A DNA stretch of 64,000 nt from Nitrospirota bacterium (GCA_030684575.1 JAUXVD010000014.1:1-64000), one strand, 5' to 3'. Positions 15,310-23,755 are shown, counted from the stretch's first letter. Translations and numbers: made by a program. The notes: generated from the letters alone by a model not told the origin.

Positions 15310-15459
15310 GACGACCTCTGGCAGCATCTGCAACTGTTCTGGCAGGCGCATTTCTGCAGTGGCTTGGCAGTTTGTCAACAACCTGCTAGCACCATTCGGT
15401 ATTTCCCTTTGGCGTTCGATAGCCCCTTGTTATGCTGTGGCAAGCAGGAGGCCAGGGCT

Positions 15460-15783
15460 ATGGGGTTTAAACGAAAAGGGTCACGGGTGGAAGTGAGCCG
15501 GAGCGGCCGCCTACAGCGAGGGGCTCTCTCCGCGCCCTGTAAGGTCCTGGACGTCAGCGAGACAGGGGTCAAGATTGAAAGCCGCTTATTCGTGAAGAGC
15601 GGCGATGCGCTCCAACTTGTCATCGAACTCGAGCAGGGGAGAATGCTGACGTGCGGCTTGCAAGTCGTCCATGTGCGTTCCCCAAAGTTCGGCGCGACGA
15701 TTACCTCGATTAGTCCGGAGGACAGGGAGCGATTGGCCCATATCCTGGACGAGCACGTGCAGAGCAATTTATCCCGCCGGTAA
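15460..15783 (+). CDS. PilZ domain protein
   Basis: The 107-residue product is a single PilZ-type domain, with an N-terminal Arg-rich segment (KRKGSRVEVSRSGRL) and the VLDVSETGVKI motif (DxSxxG) that together bind cyclic di-GMP in this family. The first Arg motif is not textbook RxxxR, so binding is less sure. The start at ATG 15460 is set by AGGAGG about 8 bp upstream. A possible promoter lies at 15409-15436 (TTGGCG, 16 bp, TATGCT). It probably responds to second-messenger levels; no motility or exopolysaccharide gene is adjacent. Confidence 0.75.
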   Translation: MGFKRKGSRVEVSRSGRLQRGALSAPCKVLDVSETGVKIESRLFVKSGDALQLVIELEQGRMLTCGLQVVHVRSPKFGATITSISPEDRERLAHILDEHVQSNLSRR

Positions 15784-15880
15784 TCGTTCTTGCCCCAAGG
15801 CTTGGCAGGCTGAGCTCAACAGAGACCAGGCCCGCGCTTTAGATTCCCGTCCCATAGACCGAAAGAGAATCTAGCAGTGG

Positions 15881-16069
15881 CTAATGTGCGGGGCTGAGTG
15901 GTTTCGGGCCAAGCCTGGTCGTGTGCTGGAAGACGCATTTCGGGCAGGTGTAGTGGACGAACTGCTGTCCACCGACCAGACGCTTCTTCATCGGCACTTG
16001 GCACCAGGTGCAGAGGCGATCCGGGAGTTCCGTCAGGGATTGGTTGAGGGGTGTCGTCATGGGCGGCAT
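15881..16069 (-). CDS. Possible small zinc-ribbon protein
   Basis: The 62-residue minus-strand frame encodes two CxxC pairs (CTWC and CPKC, 19 residues apart), the pattern of a zinc ribbon. GGAGAG lies just upstream of the ATG at 16069, or at normal spacing for the ATG at 16060. It is short and there is no homology evidence, so it may be a small adaptor or not a gene at all. Confidence 0.5.
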   Translation of the reverse strand: MPPMTTPLNQSLTELPDRLCTWCQVPMKKRLVGGQQFVHYTCPKCVFQHTTRLGPKPLSPAH

Positions 16070-16168
16070 TCTCTCCGACCGCCGAGAACCTTGTCAACCG
16101 ATCGAAGGGCTCCAATCGCAGCGCGGTGAAAAAAAGTTTTGTCATCTGTACTGATGAGAAATATTTCG

Positions 16169-16199
16169 TGGTATAGTCCGAAATGACGACTCATCGTCA
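16169..16199 (+). promoter_or_regulatory. Extended -10 promoter with palindromic operator candidate
   Basis: TGG-TATAGT at 16169-16177 is an extended -10 element. TGACGA-CTCA-TCGTCA at 16184-16199 is a perfect 6-bp inverted repeat placed at the expected transcription start, so a repressor could block there. It drives the AdoMet decarboxylase-like gene. No -35 match is convincing. Confidence 0.4.
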
Positions 16200-16237
16200 C
16201 CGGTTCTCCACCCTCCTAACAGAAAGGTGTCACCCCT

Positions 16238-16678
16238 ATGAGTAGCTCGGCAGGTTCCGAGTCCGCAATCTTACCAACTGAGTCCCTGGCAGCTTCTTCC
16301 ATTGCCCCCCAAGAGATGGTGGGCAATGGAAAAGCGTGGGGACTGTGTACCTCCGTCGACCTCCAAGACTGCAATCCCGATCTCATCCGCAACGCCGACC
16401 ATATTCGCCGCTATGTCGTGGAGCTGTGCGAGCTCATCGGCATGAAGCGTTTTGGCGAGTGCCAGGTTGTCGATTTCGGCTCAGGTCGGGTCGCCGGCTA
16501 TTCCATGGTGCAGCTGATCTCGACCTCGCTGATCAGCGGCCATTTTGCCAACGATACGAACAACGCCTATCTCGATATATTCAGCTGCAAGGGTTATGAC
16601 CCTGCGGTCGTCGAGACCTTCTCCAAAGATTTCTTCGGCGCGCGTCGCAGTACCGCGACGGTTACGCTCCGTTACTAG
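16238..16678 (+). CDS. S-adenosylmethionine decarboxylase-like protein
   Basis: The 146-residue product resembles single-domain SpeD/AdoMet decarboxylase, the pyruvoyl enzyme that makes the aminopropyl donor for spermidine. The segment TSLISGHFANDTNNAYLDIFSC aligns with the family pattern around the self-cleavage Ser, the catalytic His and the Cys, which are all kept. The TWPE substrate loop of classical SpeD is replaced by FAND, and the residue before the Ser is Thr rather than Glu, so it may be a divergent or non-canonical member. The start at 16238 follows GAAAGGTG. No speE is adjacent. The next gene encodes an SCP2 protein. Confidence 0.7.
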   Translation: MSSSAGSESAILPTESLAASSIAPQEMVGNGKAWGLCTSVDLQDCNPDLIRNADHIRRYVVELCELIGMKRFGECQVVDFGSGRVAGYSMVQLISTSLISGHFANDTNNAYLDIFSCKGYDPAVVETFSKDFFGARRSTATVTLRY

Positions 16679-16687
16679 CTCGGGAGT

Positions 16688-16711
16688 GGGAGCCGCGCGA
16701 GCGCGGCTCCC
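16688..16711 (+). terminator. Strong stem-loop downstream of the SpeD-like gene
   Basis: GGGAGCCGCGC-GA-GCGCGGCTCCC is a perfect 11-bp stem. It lies 9 bp after the stop codon. No T-run follows, so it may be an mRNA-stabilising or factor-dependent element rather than a standard terminator. Confidence 0.6.
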
Positions 16712-16747
16712 GCGGTCGATACCTGAGCCTCTTCCGTTCCACGAATC

Positions 16748-17080
16748 ATGAAGCCCACCACCATCAAAGAATTTTTCACGCTACTTCCTGGCAAGCTCGA
16801 CGCAGATGCGGCCGAGGATCTTGATGCGGTCTACCAATTCGACTTGAGCGGCGCCCAGGGTGGCCAGTACATTCTCACGATCCGGGATGGGGTCTGCCAG
16901 GTGTCCGACGGGATGCACGAAGATCCACACGTGGCGCTCTCGATGAGCGGGGAGGATTGCATCAAGATTTTGAAGGGCCAGCTGAGCGGACCGGCCGTCG
17001 CCATGTCGGGCCGACTCAAAATCAGCGGAGACATCGGCTTGGCGATGCAACTGAAAGCGCTGTTTCCCTCTCTCGGATAA
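16748..17080 (+). CDS. SCP2 sterol-binding domain protein
   Basis: The 110-residue product is a stand-alone SCP2-type lipid-binding domain: VYQFDLSG, GGQYILTI, DGVCQVSDG, EDPHVALSMSGEDCIKILKGQLSG and KISGDIGLAMQL. Such bacterial proteins bind hydrophobic ligands in the cytoplasm; the ligand is unknown. Hopanoid or other lipid genes occur in this window but not next to it. It ends just before a truncated family B repeat that separates it from the convergent RND gene. Confidence 0.85.
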   Translation: MKPTTIKEFFTLLPGKLDADAAEDLDAVYQFDLSGAQGGQYILTIRDGVCQVSDGMHEDPHVALSMSGEDCIKILKGQLSGPAVAMSGRLKISGDIGLAMQLKALFPSLG

Positions 17081-17099
17081 CCTGCCGGCTTCTCTGCCT

Positions 17100-17197
17100 G
17101 GATGCTGAAAAATCCCTCCAACGTCGTTCTCGGTTCGACAAAGTCCTCTACGTATCAGGATGGGGTACGCCTCCGGGTTTGACTTGCCTGCAGCCTG
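17100..17197. repeat. Family B palindromic repeat, copy 6 (truncated)
   Basis: The left end GGATGCTGAAAAAT and inner part (CGTCGTTCTCGGTTCGAC, GGGGTACGCCTCCGGG) match family B. The right end is cut short and abuts the stop codon of the convergent RND gene. It lies between two convergent stop codons, where a bidirectional terminator would be expected. Confidence 0.85.
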
Positions 17198-20100
17198 CTA
17201 CGGACCGGTGGGTGCTTGTCCCGGTTCTGCGGGCATCCAATCGGCATCCTGCTCTGCGGCCTCGTCTGTATGGCGGGGGAAGCGTTCTTCGAGAATCACA
17301 TAGATCGTCGGGACGAGAAAGAGCGTGAGGATCGTCGAGACACTGAGACCTCCGACGACCGTGCGCGCCAGGGGCGCGTTCGTTTCCCCGCCGGTTCCCC
17401 AGCCGATGGCCATAGGAAGCAGTCCGACGACCGTGGCCAGGGAGGTCATCAGAATAGGCCGGAGCCTGGTCCGCGCCGCCGTGATCGCCGCATCGTGCAG
17501 CTCCCGTCCTCTGCGACGCAGGACGTTCGTGTAATCCACCAGCAGGACGCCGTTTGAGACGACGATGCCCAGCATCATGATGATGCCCATCATCGACGTG
17601 GTGGAGAGGGTCGTGTCGGTCAGGAAGAGGATCAGGATCACGCCAGGGAAACCCATCGGGACCGAAAACATGATGACGAAGGGATCGATCAGCGATTTGA
17701 ACTGAGCCGCCATCACCATATAAACGAGGACGAGGGCCAGGATCGTGGCAAAGAGCAGTCCCTGGAAGGTTTCTTTCTGTTGTTGGATCTGGCCGGCCAA
17801 CTTGATGCTGAAGCCGGTCGGGAGCTGGATTTTGGCCAGGCCTGCCTCCAGATCGGTTGCAATGGCGCCAAGGTCCCGGTTCACGGGGTTGGCCGTCAGA
17901 TGGACGACCCGCTGAAAATATTTGCGCTCGATCTTCACCGGGCCGGCATTGAGCTTGAGCGAGGCCACGTTTTTGAGCAAAACCGGCTCTCCGGTCTTGG
18001 TGGTCAGAATGATGTTTTCGATGTCGGTGAGATCTTTCCGGTGTTCCTCCGCGAGCCAGGCGCTGATGTAGTATTCGTTTCCGTTTTGCGGATCGGTGTA
18101 GATGATGGGATCGGTTTGGCCGTTGCCGTTGAGTGAGAAGAGCACGGCATTGGCCACGTCCGTTTCGCTGATGCCGAGGAGGGCGGCCTTCTCGCGATCC
18201 ACCACCACGTTGACCTCCGGGTAGTTCTCCTCCCGGCTGACTTCGATGTCGGCCAGCCCCGGTATCTGGTGCATCAGCGTTTCGACTTCCCTGATCACCA
18301 CGCGGGCCTTCTCGAAATCGTACCCGTAGATCTCCACGTCGACGGACTTCTGCGATCCGAAACTGGTGACCCGTTTGACGAGCCCGCCCGGATCGAAAAA
18401 CATCGCGACGCCCGGGAAGAGTTTGAGGACCTTGGGCCTCACGTCGTTCATGATTTGGACTTGGTTGCGCGTCCTCTTATCCGGCGACACGAGATAGACG
18501 GAGATGACCGACGTATGGGGGCCGGTGTTCGGATTGAAGAGGGAAGACCGGCCCTGGGCTAAGACGCCGGTGCTGGAGACCATGGTCTCCAACTCCTCGG
18601 CGGGGATTTGCGCCCGCAGCACCCGTTCGACCTCGGCCACTTGCTGTTCAGTCTTCTCCACCCGTTGCCCGACCGGTGCCCGGAGCACGATGCGGAACTG
18701 GCTTTCGTCCGACACCGGCAAAAACTCCGTGCCGATCTTGGGCACCAGCGCGAGCGAGGCAGCGAAGAAGAGCAGGACGCCGCCGATGAAGAGCTTGCGA
18801 TGGGCCAGGACCCAGCGGAGCGATCCCTCGTAGCCCTTGTCGAGGGACTCGTACCGGTCGCGACTCCAATCCATCAGGCGTACGAACCACGACGGCATCG
18901 ACTTGTGAGATTCCTGTTCCGCCTTGAGGAATTTATAGCAGAGCGCCGGGGTGACCGTGCGGGAGACGAAGAAGGACGTGAACAGCGAGATCGCGATCGT
19001 GATGGTCAGGGGGATCAAGAGCAAGCGGGCAATTCCGACGACGAAGAAGATCGGAAGGAAGACGACGACGGTGGTGATGGTCGAGGCCAAAATGGGCATC
19101 GCCACCTCGCGGGCCGCCTCCAGGATCGCGTTCCAGCGTCGCGGCGTCTGGTTGAGGTGGCGCTGAATGTTTTCAAGCTCCACAATGGAGTCGTCGACGA
19201 GCCGGCCGATCCCGAGAGCCAGGCCACCCAGCGTGAACACATTCAGCGTTTGTCCGGAGAAGTAGAGCACGATGAAGGTCACCATGATCGACAGGGGGAT
19301 CGCGACGGAAATGATCAGGGTGCTCGTGAGATTGCGGAGGAAAATCAAGATGACGGCTGCAGCCAGTAGCGATCCGTGCAACGCCTGTTCGGTGAGGTTG
19401 CTGATCGATTGGCGAATATAGACCGATTGGTCGAAGGAAATACCGAGCTTCACGCTGGAGGGAATCCCGACCATTTTCGGGAGGGCCTTGCGCAGCGCAT
19501 CCACCACCTGCACGGTGTTGGCGATGGGCTGTTTATTGACGCGCAAGTAGACAGCTCTGGTTCCGTCCGTCCGGACGATGTTGGTCTGAATATCCGACGA
19601 GTCGGTCACGGTCCCGACATCCCGCACGCGCACGGGGCTGCCCTGCGGGTTGACCTTCACGATGACGTCTTGGATCGGGTCGACCGTGCGGAACTGATTG
19701 TTGGTGAAGACGTTGTAGTCCAGATTGCCGGCTTTGATGTCGCCCGAGGGGAGAATCAGGTTGGCGGCTTTCACGGACTTGACGACGTCGAGGATCGAGA
19801 GGCTCCTGGCGTTTAAGAGGGCCGGGTCGAGGTTGATGTTGATCTGGCGGATCTTCCCGCCCTCCACCGTGGCAGCAGCGACATCCGCAATCTGTTCGAT
19901 TTGCGGGGCGATCGTATTGTAGGCCAGGTCGTACAGTGCCCGTTCGTCGAGATCGTCGCTGGAGACCGTGACGTAGGAGACGGGGATATTGGAGACGTCG
20001 AACTTGACGATGAAGGGTTGCAGAATACCGGGCGGGAGGCTATTGAGAATTTGAGTGATACGTTGCATCACCTCCATCTGGCCGACGTTGATGTCTGCGC

Positions 20101-20392
20101 CCCAGTTGAACCAGATCTGCACCGCGCCCATACCCTGTTTCGCAAAAGACTCGACATGCTCGACGTTCGACGCAGAACTGACAGCCTTCTCGATGGGATA
20201 GACCACGCTCTGTTCGATGTCGAGCGGTGGAGCGCCTTTATAGATCACGCCGACGAAGGCGACGGGCACCTGAATCTGAGGGAAGAGATCGACCGGTAGT
20301 CGCTGCAGGGAGGTGGCCCCCAGCAGCACCATGGCCAGGGACAGCATCAGGATGCCGATGCGATTGCGCAGTGCGAGGAGGGTTAGCCACAT
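17198..20392 (-). CDS. RND family efflux transporter permease
   Basis: This 1064-residue inner-membrane pump has the RND layout: a short N-terminal helix, a large periplasmic loop, six helices, a second loop and six helices. Hallmarks are SVAIPLSIMVTFIVLYFSG, the GGLALGIGRLVDDSIVELENI segment of TM4 (Asp pair for proton transfer), and GIVVSNGVLLVDYTN and TSLATVVGLLPMAIGWGTGGE in the second half. The first-half motif keeps DD. It works with the membrane fusion protein encoded just downstream on the same strand order (21659-20472). The substrate is unknown, and no outer-membrane channel gene is adjacent, so a TolC-type partner is probably encoded elsewhere. Confidence 0.9.
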   Translation of the reverse strand: MWLTLLALRNRIGILMLSLAMVLLGATSLQRLPVDLFPQIQVPVAFVGVIYKGAPPLDIEQSVVYPIEKAVSSASNVEHVESFAKQGMGAVQIWFNWGADINVGQMEVMQRITQILNSLPPGILQPFIVKFDVSNIPVSYVTVSSDDLDERALYDLAYNTIAPQIEQIADVAAATVEGGKIRQININLDPALLNARSLSILDVVKSVKAANLILPSGDIKAGNLDYNVFTNNQFRTVDPIQDVIVKVNPQGSPVRVRDVGTVTDSSDIQTNIVRTDGTRAVYLRVNKQPIANTVQVVDALRKALPKMVGIPSSVKLGISFDQSVYIRQSISNLTEQALHGSLLAAAVILIFLRNLTSTLIISVAIPLSIMVTFIVLYFSGQTLNVFTLGGLALGIGRLVDDSIVELENIQRHLNQTPRRWNAILEAAREVAMPILASTITTVVVFLPIFFVVGIARLLLIPLTITIAISLFTSFFVSRTVTPALCYKFLKAEQESHKSMPSWFVRLMDWSRDRYESLDKGYEGSLRWVLAHRKLFIGGVLLFFAASLALVPKIGTEFLPVSDESQFRIVLRAPVGQRVEKTEQQVAEVERVLRAQIPAEELETMVSSTGVLAQGRSSLFNPNTGPHTSVISVYLVSPDKRTRNQVQIMNDVRPKVLKLFPGVAMFFDPGGLVKRVTSFGSQKSVDVEIYGYDFEKARVVIREVETLMHQIPGLADIEVSREENYPEVNVVVDREKAALLGISETDVANAVLFSLNGNGQTDPIIYTDPQNGNEYYISAWLAEEHRKDLTDIENIILTTKTGEPVLLKNVASLKLNAGPVKIERKYFQRVVHLTANPVNRDLGAIATDLEAGLAKIQLPTGFSIKLAGQIQQQKETFQGLLFATILALVLVYMVMAAQFKSLIDPFVIMFSVPMGFPGVILILFLTDTTLSTTSMMGIIMMLGIVVSNGVLLVDYTNVLRRRGRELHDAAITAARTRLRPILMTSLATVVGLLPMAIGWGTGGETNAPLARTVVGGLSVSTILTLFLVPTIYVILEERFPRHTDEAAEQDADWMPAEPGQAPTGP

Positions 20393-20402
20393 AGTGGAAG
20401 AA

Positions 20403-20495
20403 GTGATGCGTGATGAGTCATGCGTGATGCGTGAAGAAATGAGGAAATGAGCGGTGCATGAGACTGATCACTCATTGCCCATCACCCTTCACTGG
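20403..20495. repeat. Family D palindromic repeat, copy 2
   Basis: It has GTGATGCGTGATGAGTCATGCGTGATG on the left in short blocks and inverted TCATTGCCCATCACCC on the right. It lies between the pump and fusion protein genes, and its right arm encodes the last residues of the fusion protein. Confidence 0.6.
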
Positions 20496-21659
20496 GCTCG
20501 GCTGTGTCTGCACCGGCGTTCCATCGTGCACGAGGTCTTTCCCGGAGACGATCACCTGCTCCGACCCATCCAGGCCCTTGGTGACTTCTACCCGGTTTTC
20601 CTCGCGGACGCCGATTTCTACCGGGACACGCTGGGCCTTGCCGTTGAGCACAATGTAGACATATTGAGCATCCTCCAAGCGGCTGACGGCGTCGATGGGG
20701 ATCTGTAACGCGTTTGTATGGCTGCCGACCAGGACCTCGACGCGGGCGAACATGCCGCCTTTTAAGACATGATTCTTATTCGGGAGATCCACCTCGACCG
20801 TCATCGTCCGGGTGGCCCGGTTCAACGCCTGTACGACTCTGGTGACCGTGCCTTCGAAGACGCGATCTGGATAGGCCTCTGCCCGGACTTCCGCTTTTTG
20901 ACCCACATGAATGAGCGGTACGTCCTTCTCGACCACTTCGATTAAAATACGGACCGTCTGGATCTCATGGAGGGTCAGGATGCCCCGCGAGGTGGTGGAG
21001 GTGCCAGCGGTCGCTCCGCTGACGTAGGCGCCGAGATCGAGGTTGCGTTCAGCCACATAGCCGGCGAAGGGAGCACGGATGTAGGAGTAGGCCAGGTTCG
21101 TCTCGGTCTGCGCCAGCGCGACATCCATCTGCTGGACCTGCGCGCGAAGCGAGTCGAGAGATGCGGCTGCCCCGTCGTACGCGACCTGGGCGTTATCCAA
21201 ATCCTGTTGCGAGACGAATTGATCTTTGATGAGCGCCTGCATCCGGTTGAGCGTGAGGGTGGTGTTGCGGACGCTCGCGTCCTGCTGGGCGACTCGCGCT
21301 TTGGCGGCTGCCAGGTTGGCCTTGGCCTGATTGACGGCATGTTGATAGTCCGTGTGGTCGATCTCGACCAGGAGCTGATTGGCTTTCACGAGGTCGCCCT
21401 TGTCGACATAGATCTTGCTGATGTAGCCGTCGACCCGCGAGAACAGATTCACCGCCTGATTGGGGGTGATGTCGGCGGTATAGGTGAGCCGAATGTCGAG
21501 GTCCTGCTTCAGCGGCGCCACGGTGGCGACGGTGATGGTCCGGGCCTTGCGGACGTCAGTTTTGGCGCCGCTGCTGAGACGAAACACGACGAGGGCCGTG
21601 AGCGCAAAAAAGATAATGACCCCGAGGGTCACAATCGGATGTTGTTTCAGGGGATTCAT
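20472..21659 (-). CDS. Membrane fusion protein (periplasmic adaptor) of RND efflux system
   Basis: The 395-residue product has an N-terminal membrane anchor (about residues 9-28) and the adaptor architecture: a lipoyl-like half (VDKGDLVKANQLLVEIDHTDY), an alpha-helical hairpin (about 105-185), the second lipoyl half (YIRAPFAGYVAERNLDLGAYV), and beta-barrel domains to the C-terminus. It links the RND permease to an outer-membrane channel. The ATG overlaps the TetR stop (ATGA), so it is translationally coupled to the regulator. The last residues (PSPVKGDGQ) come from a family D repeat, which may have replaced the original end. Confidence 0.9.
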   Translation of the reverse strand: MNPLKQHPIVTLGVIIFFALTALVVFRLSSGAKTDVRKARTITVATVAPLKQDLDIRLTYTADITPNQAVNLFSRVDGYISKIYVDKGDLVKANQLLVEIDHTDYQHAVNQAKANLAAAKARVAQQDASVRNTTLTLNRMQALIKDQFVSQQDLDNAQVAYDGAAASLDSLRAQVQQMDVALAQTETNLAYSYIRAPFAGYVAERNLDLGAYVSGATAGTSTTSRGILTLHEIQTVRILIEVVEKDVPLIHVGQKAEVRAEAYPDRVFEGTVTRVVQALNRATRTMTVEVDLPNKNHVLKGGMFARVEVLVGSHTNALQIPIDAVSRLEDAQYVYIVLNGKAQRVPVEIGVREENRVEVTKGLDGSEQVIVSGKDLVHDGTPVQTQPSPVKGDGQ

Positions 21660-22303
21660 CGCGAACGCCTCCCCGGCGTTGTGCGGAGGGCCGGTTTCTT
21701 GATGAGCCCGGTGAGAAAGAGATCGACATAGGTGGCGACGGTGTCTTCATGGGATTGATGCATCGGGACTCCGAATATCTCATGGAGCAGACGGTGGTGG
21801 ACGACCATGCCGATGAATGCGCGGGCCGTCAACAGGGGATCGAGCGGCCGAAACGCGCCATCGTCGATGCGTGTGCGAATGTACGCGGCGAGGTGGTCAT
21901 AGAAGACCTTGTGGTGCTTGCCGAAGAACATGTCGGAGAGTTCATGGCCTTCCAGCGCGCTGAACAAGAGGAGCCGTAAGAGCGTCGAATCGACCCCGGG
22001 GCGAATGCGAAAGCTCGCGATCATCGTAAACACGCGATGATCGTCTCGTTTTTTGGTCGCCTCCTCTACCGCGTCGAGTAGTTCGTTGACGGTGACTTTT
22101 TCTGCCAGAATCGCGGCGTAGAGCGCCCGCTTCGTCGGGAAGTACTTGAAGACCAGAGCCTCGCTGACGCCCGCGGCCTTGGCGATTTCCTTTGTCGTGG
22201 TGCCGTTAAACCCTTTGGCGGCAAAGAGCGACGCAGCCGCGGCGATCAGTCCGGCCTGTCGTTCTCTGCTGGAAGGGCGTAGGGCTCGAGCAGGTTGGCG
22301 CAT
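21656..22303 (-). CDS. TetR family transcriptional regulator of the efflux operon
   Basis: The 215-residue product has an N-terminal TetR helix-turn-helix (AAASLFAAKGFNGTTTKEIAK then AGVSEALVFKYFPTKRALY, about residues 20-65) and a ligand-binding C-terminal half. Start at 22303 with GGAG upstream; longer frames reach into the repeat region. It is the first gene of the operon with the fusion protein and pump, the usual arrangement for a repressor that senses the pump substrate. A palindrome 17 bp upstream is a likely autoregulatory site. Confidence 0.9.
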   Translation of the reverse strand: MRQPARALRPSSRERQAGLIAAAASLFAAKGFNGTTTKEIAKAAGVSEALVFKYFPTKRALYAAILAEKVTVNELLDAVEEATKKRDDHRVFTMIASFRIRPGVDSTLLRLLLFSALEGHELSDMFFGKHHKVFYDHLAAYIRTRIDDGAFRPLDPLLTARAFIGMVVHHRLLHEIFGVPMHQSHEDTVATYVDLFLTGLIKKPALRTTPGRRSR

Positions 22304-22319
22304 AGATCTCCAGGAAGTG

Positions 22320-22337
22320 AGTGAGTCATTACTCACT
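22320..22337. promoter_or_regulatory. TetR operator candidate
   Basis: AGTGAGT-CATT-ACTCACT is a perfect 7-bp inverted repeat 17 bp upstream of the tetR start. It lies just downstream of a -10 box, near the transcription start, a typical place for TetR autorepression. Confidence 0.7.
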
Positions 22338-22342
22338 GCCGA

Positions 22343-22372
22343 ACGATACCATGTCGCGAGGAAGGCTGACAA
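22343..22372 (-). promoter_or_regulatory. Promoter candidate of the TetR-efflux operon
   Basis: On the minus strand, TTGTCA (22372-22367) and TATCGT (22348-22343) are separated by 18 bp. They lie just upstream of the operator, so repressor binding would overlap the transcription start. Confidence 0.5.
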
Positions 22373-22400
22373 GAAACGATCCAGTCGGTGGCGAGATATT

Positions 22401-22430
22401 GCCTGCCCGGCCTTGCTGGACAGCCTGCTA
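22401..22430 (-). repeat. Family B fragment, copy 7
   Basis: GGCCTTGCTGGACAGCCTGC is the end of a variant B element. It overlaps the stop codon of the first PilZ gene (CTA at 22428-22430). Confidence 0.6.
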
Positions 22431-22886
22431 AGGGAGGGAGGTGAGGTGTGGCCGTTGAGGACCTGGACGGTCAACGAGAGCAAACAAGGGGGGGCCGTCG
22501 CTGAGCGTGGAGCGGTTCATGTGTTTCCAGATAAAATGGCGGAGCCTGGTCCGTTCTCGAGCGGTGATGCGTAGAAGCTCGAGTCCGTATTCGAGTTGTG
22601 CGGACCGGACGATCCGAACTTCAGAAATGAGAATTGGACGGGCCGTCTCAGGGATGGTCAGGTAGAGATCCCAGAAACTTCCGATGGGCAGCGCCTCCGT
22701 ACTGGAGATTTTGCACCCGCGTTCAGACAGATCAAGGGCTACGCCATGGCTGACATGCTGGAAGTGATCGGTTGCTGAAAGGCGAACGATGAGCTGAACC
22801 GGCACTCGCTGGGCGGCTCTGCGGTCCGTGGGTAGAACCGGAGGACGGATTGTCGCACGTTTGCCAGACCGTTGTCGTTCGGTCAT
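22428..22886 (-). CDS. PilZ domain protein
   Basis: The 152-residue product is one PilZ domain with the c-di-GMP site: DRRAAQR (RxxxR, about residues 21-27) and ALDLSERG (DxSxxG, about 50-57). The start at ATG 22886 follows GGAG at the right spacing; a GTG 12 bp further up is an alternative. A short unstructured C-terminal tail ends in the repeat-flanked stop codon. It is the last of four tandem PilZ genes on this strand; each has its own ribosome-binding site. It probably transmits c-di-GMP levels to a motility, adhesion or envelope target that is not in the neighbourhood. Confidence 0.85.
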   Translation of the reverse strand: MTERQRSGKRATIRPPVLPTDRRAAQRVPVQLIVRLSATDHFQHVSHGVALDLSERGCKISSTEALPIGSFWDLYLTIPETARPILISEVRIVRSAQLEYGLELLRITARERTRLRHFIWKHMNRSTLSDGPPLFALVDRPGPQRPHLTSLP

Positions 22887-22914
22887 GGAGTTCTCCACAG
22901 GGCAGGCAGTCTGC

Positions 22915-23301
22915 CTAATCGGAATGCGTGAGATTCGACCGCAAGAAATGACGGAGCCGGTTGCCTTCCCGCAGGCCCATGTTGAGGACCTCGACTCCGA
23001 ACCGGCGGCCCGAAGTCCAAGCCACCCTTGATTCCATCACGAAGAGCGGGTCCTGTCCGTCGGGCAGGTAGAGAAAAATCGTCAGTTCCATTCCCAGTGT
23101 GACGGTGGCGTTGCCCCGAATACTTAATCCCTGGTGCGAAAGGTCCGTGACCATCCCGTCGCCCATAATGACCTCGCCAGATCTGTCCTGGGCTGAGTAC
23201 ATCAGCCCAAACTCAACCTGCGTCCGGAGGGATTGTCTTCGATTGACAGCCTGTGCCACTGATTGAAGTCTGTTTCCAGATGCGACCAGTGCTCGTTTCA
23301 T
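22915..23301 (-). CDS. PilZ domain protein
   Basis: The 128-residue product has the c-di-GMP motifs NRRQSLR (RxxxR) and VTDLSHQG (DxSxxG). The start at 23301 has an ideal GGAGGTG 5 bp upstream; the open frame reaches further back but lacks support. Beta-strand segments ELTIFLYLPDG and MESRVAWTSGRRFGVEVL complete a PilZ barrel. It belongs to the tandem PilZ set and is closest in sequence to the next gene upstream. Confidence 0.85.
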   Translation of the reverse strand: MKRALVASGNRLQSVAQAVNRRQSLRTQVEFGLMYSAQDRSGEVIMGDGMVTDLSHQGLSIRGNATVTLGMELTIFLYLPDGQDPLFVMESRVAWTSGRRFGVEVLNMGLREGNRLRHFLRSNLTHSD

Positions 23302-23330
23302 GAGGGCACCTCCTTGTTCCCACATTGGTC

Positions 23331-23726
23331 TCAGTTGCTTCCGTTGCTGTTTGATGATGGGGTGCTGTGATCCCACAAGAACAATTGAAGATGATGCATG
23401 TCCTCCGACTTCATGTCCCCCAGCTTCACCCCAAAGTGGCGTCCCTCGACCCAGGATACCAGGCTCTGGCCTATACAGAGCGGCTCCTCCAATCCGGGAA
23501 GGTCGACAAACAGCGACAGTTCCATGCCGAGTGCGACCGAGCGATTCCCGCGAATGCCGATCCCCTTCGCCGAGAGGTTGGTCACGACGCCATCGGCGAT
23601 CAGCATCTGGCTGGAGGCCATGCCGGAGTAGAGTAAGGTGAAGATTGTCGGGGTGCGGCTTCTGTGCCGGCGATCCGATTGATTAGGACATTCAGCGACT
23701 GCAGTGATGGGTGAGGCGGTGCGCAT
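23331..23726 (-). CDS. PilZ domain protein
   Basis: The 131-residue product has a PilZ domain: the Arg motif lies within SDRRHRSR and the second motif is VTNLSAKG (NxSxxG). The start at 23726 follows GGAGGAA; an ATG 12 bp upstream lacks a better site. MELSLFVDLPG and VSWVEGRHFGVKL align with the same parts of the neighbouring PilZ protein, so these two look like a local duplication. A linker tail rich in Ser/Asn ends the protein. Confidence 0.85.
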   Translation of the reverse strand: MRTASPITAVAECPNQSDRRHRSRTPTIFTLLYSGMASSQMLIADGVVTNLSAKGIGIRGNRSVALGMELSLFVDLPGLEEPLCIGQSLVSWVEGRHFGVKLGDMKSEDMHHLQLFLWDHSTPSSNSNGSN

Positions 23727-23755
23727 GGTTTCCTCCATGACAATACGTTTGAGGC

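Noticed and set aside
18608-19369. Plus-strand frame opposite the RND gene with highly charged product
   Set aside because: Composition (RRDRDGDGE runs) is typical of an antisense shadow; the RND frame is intact.
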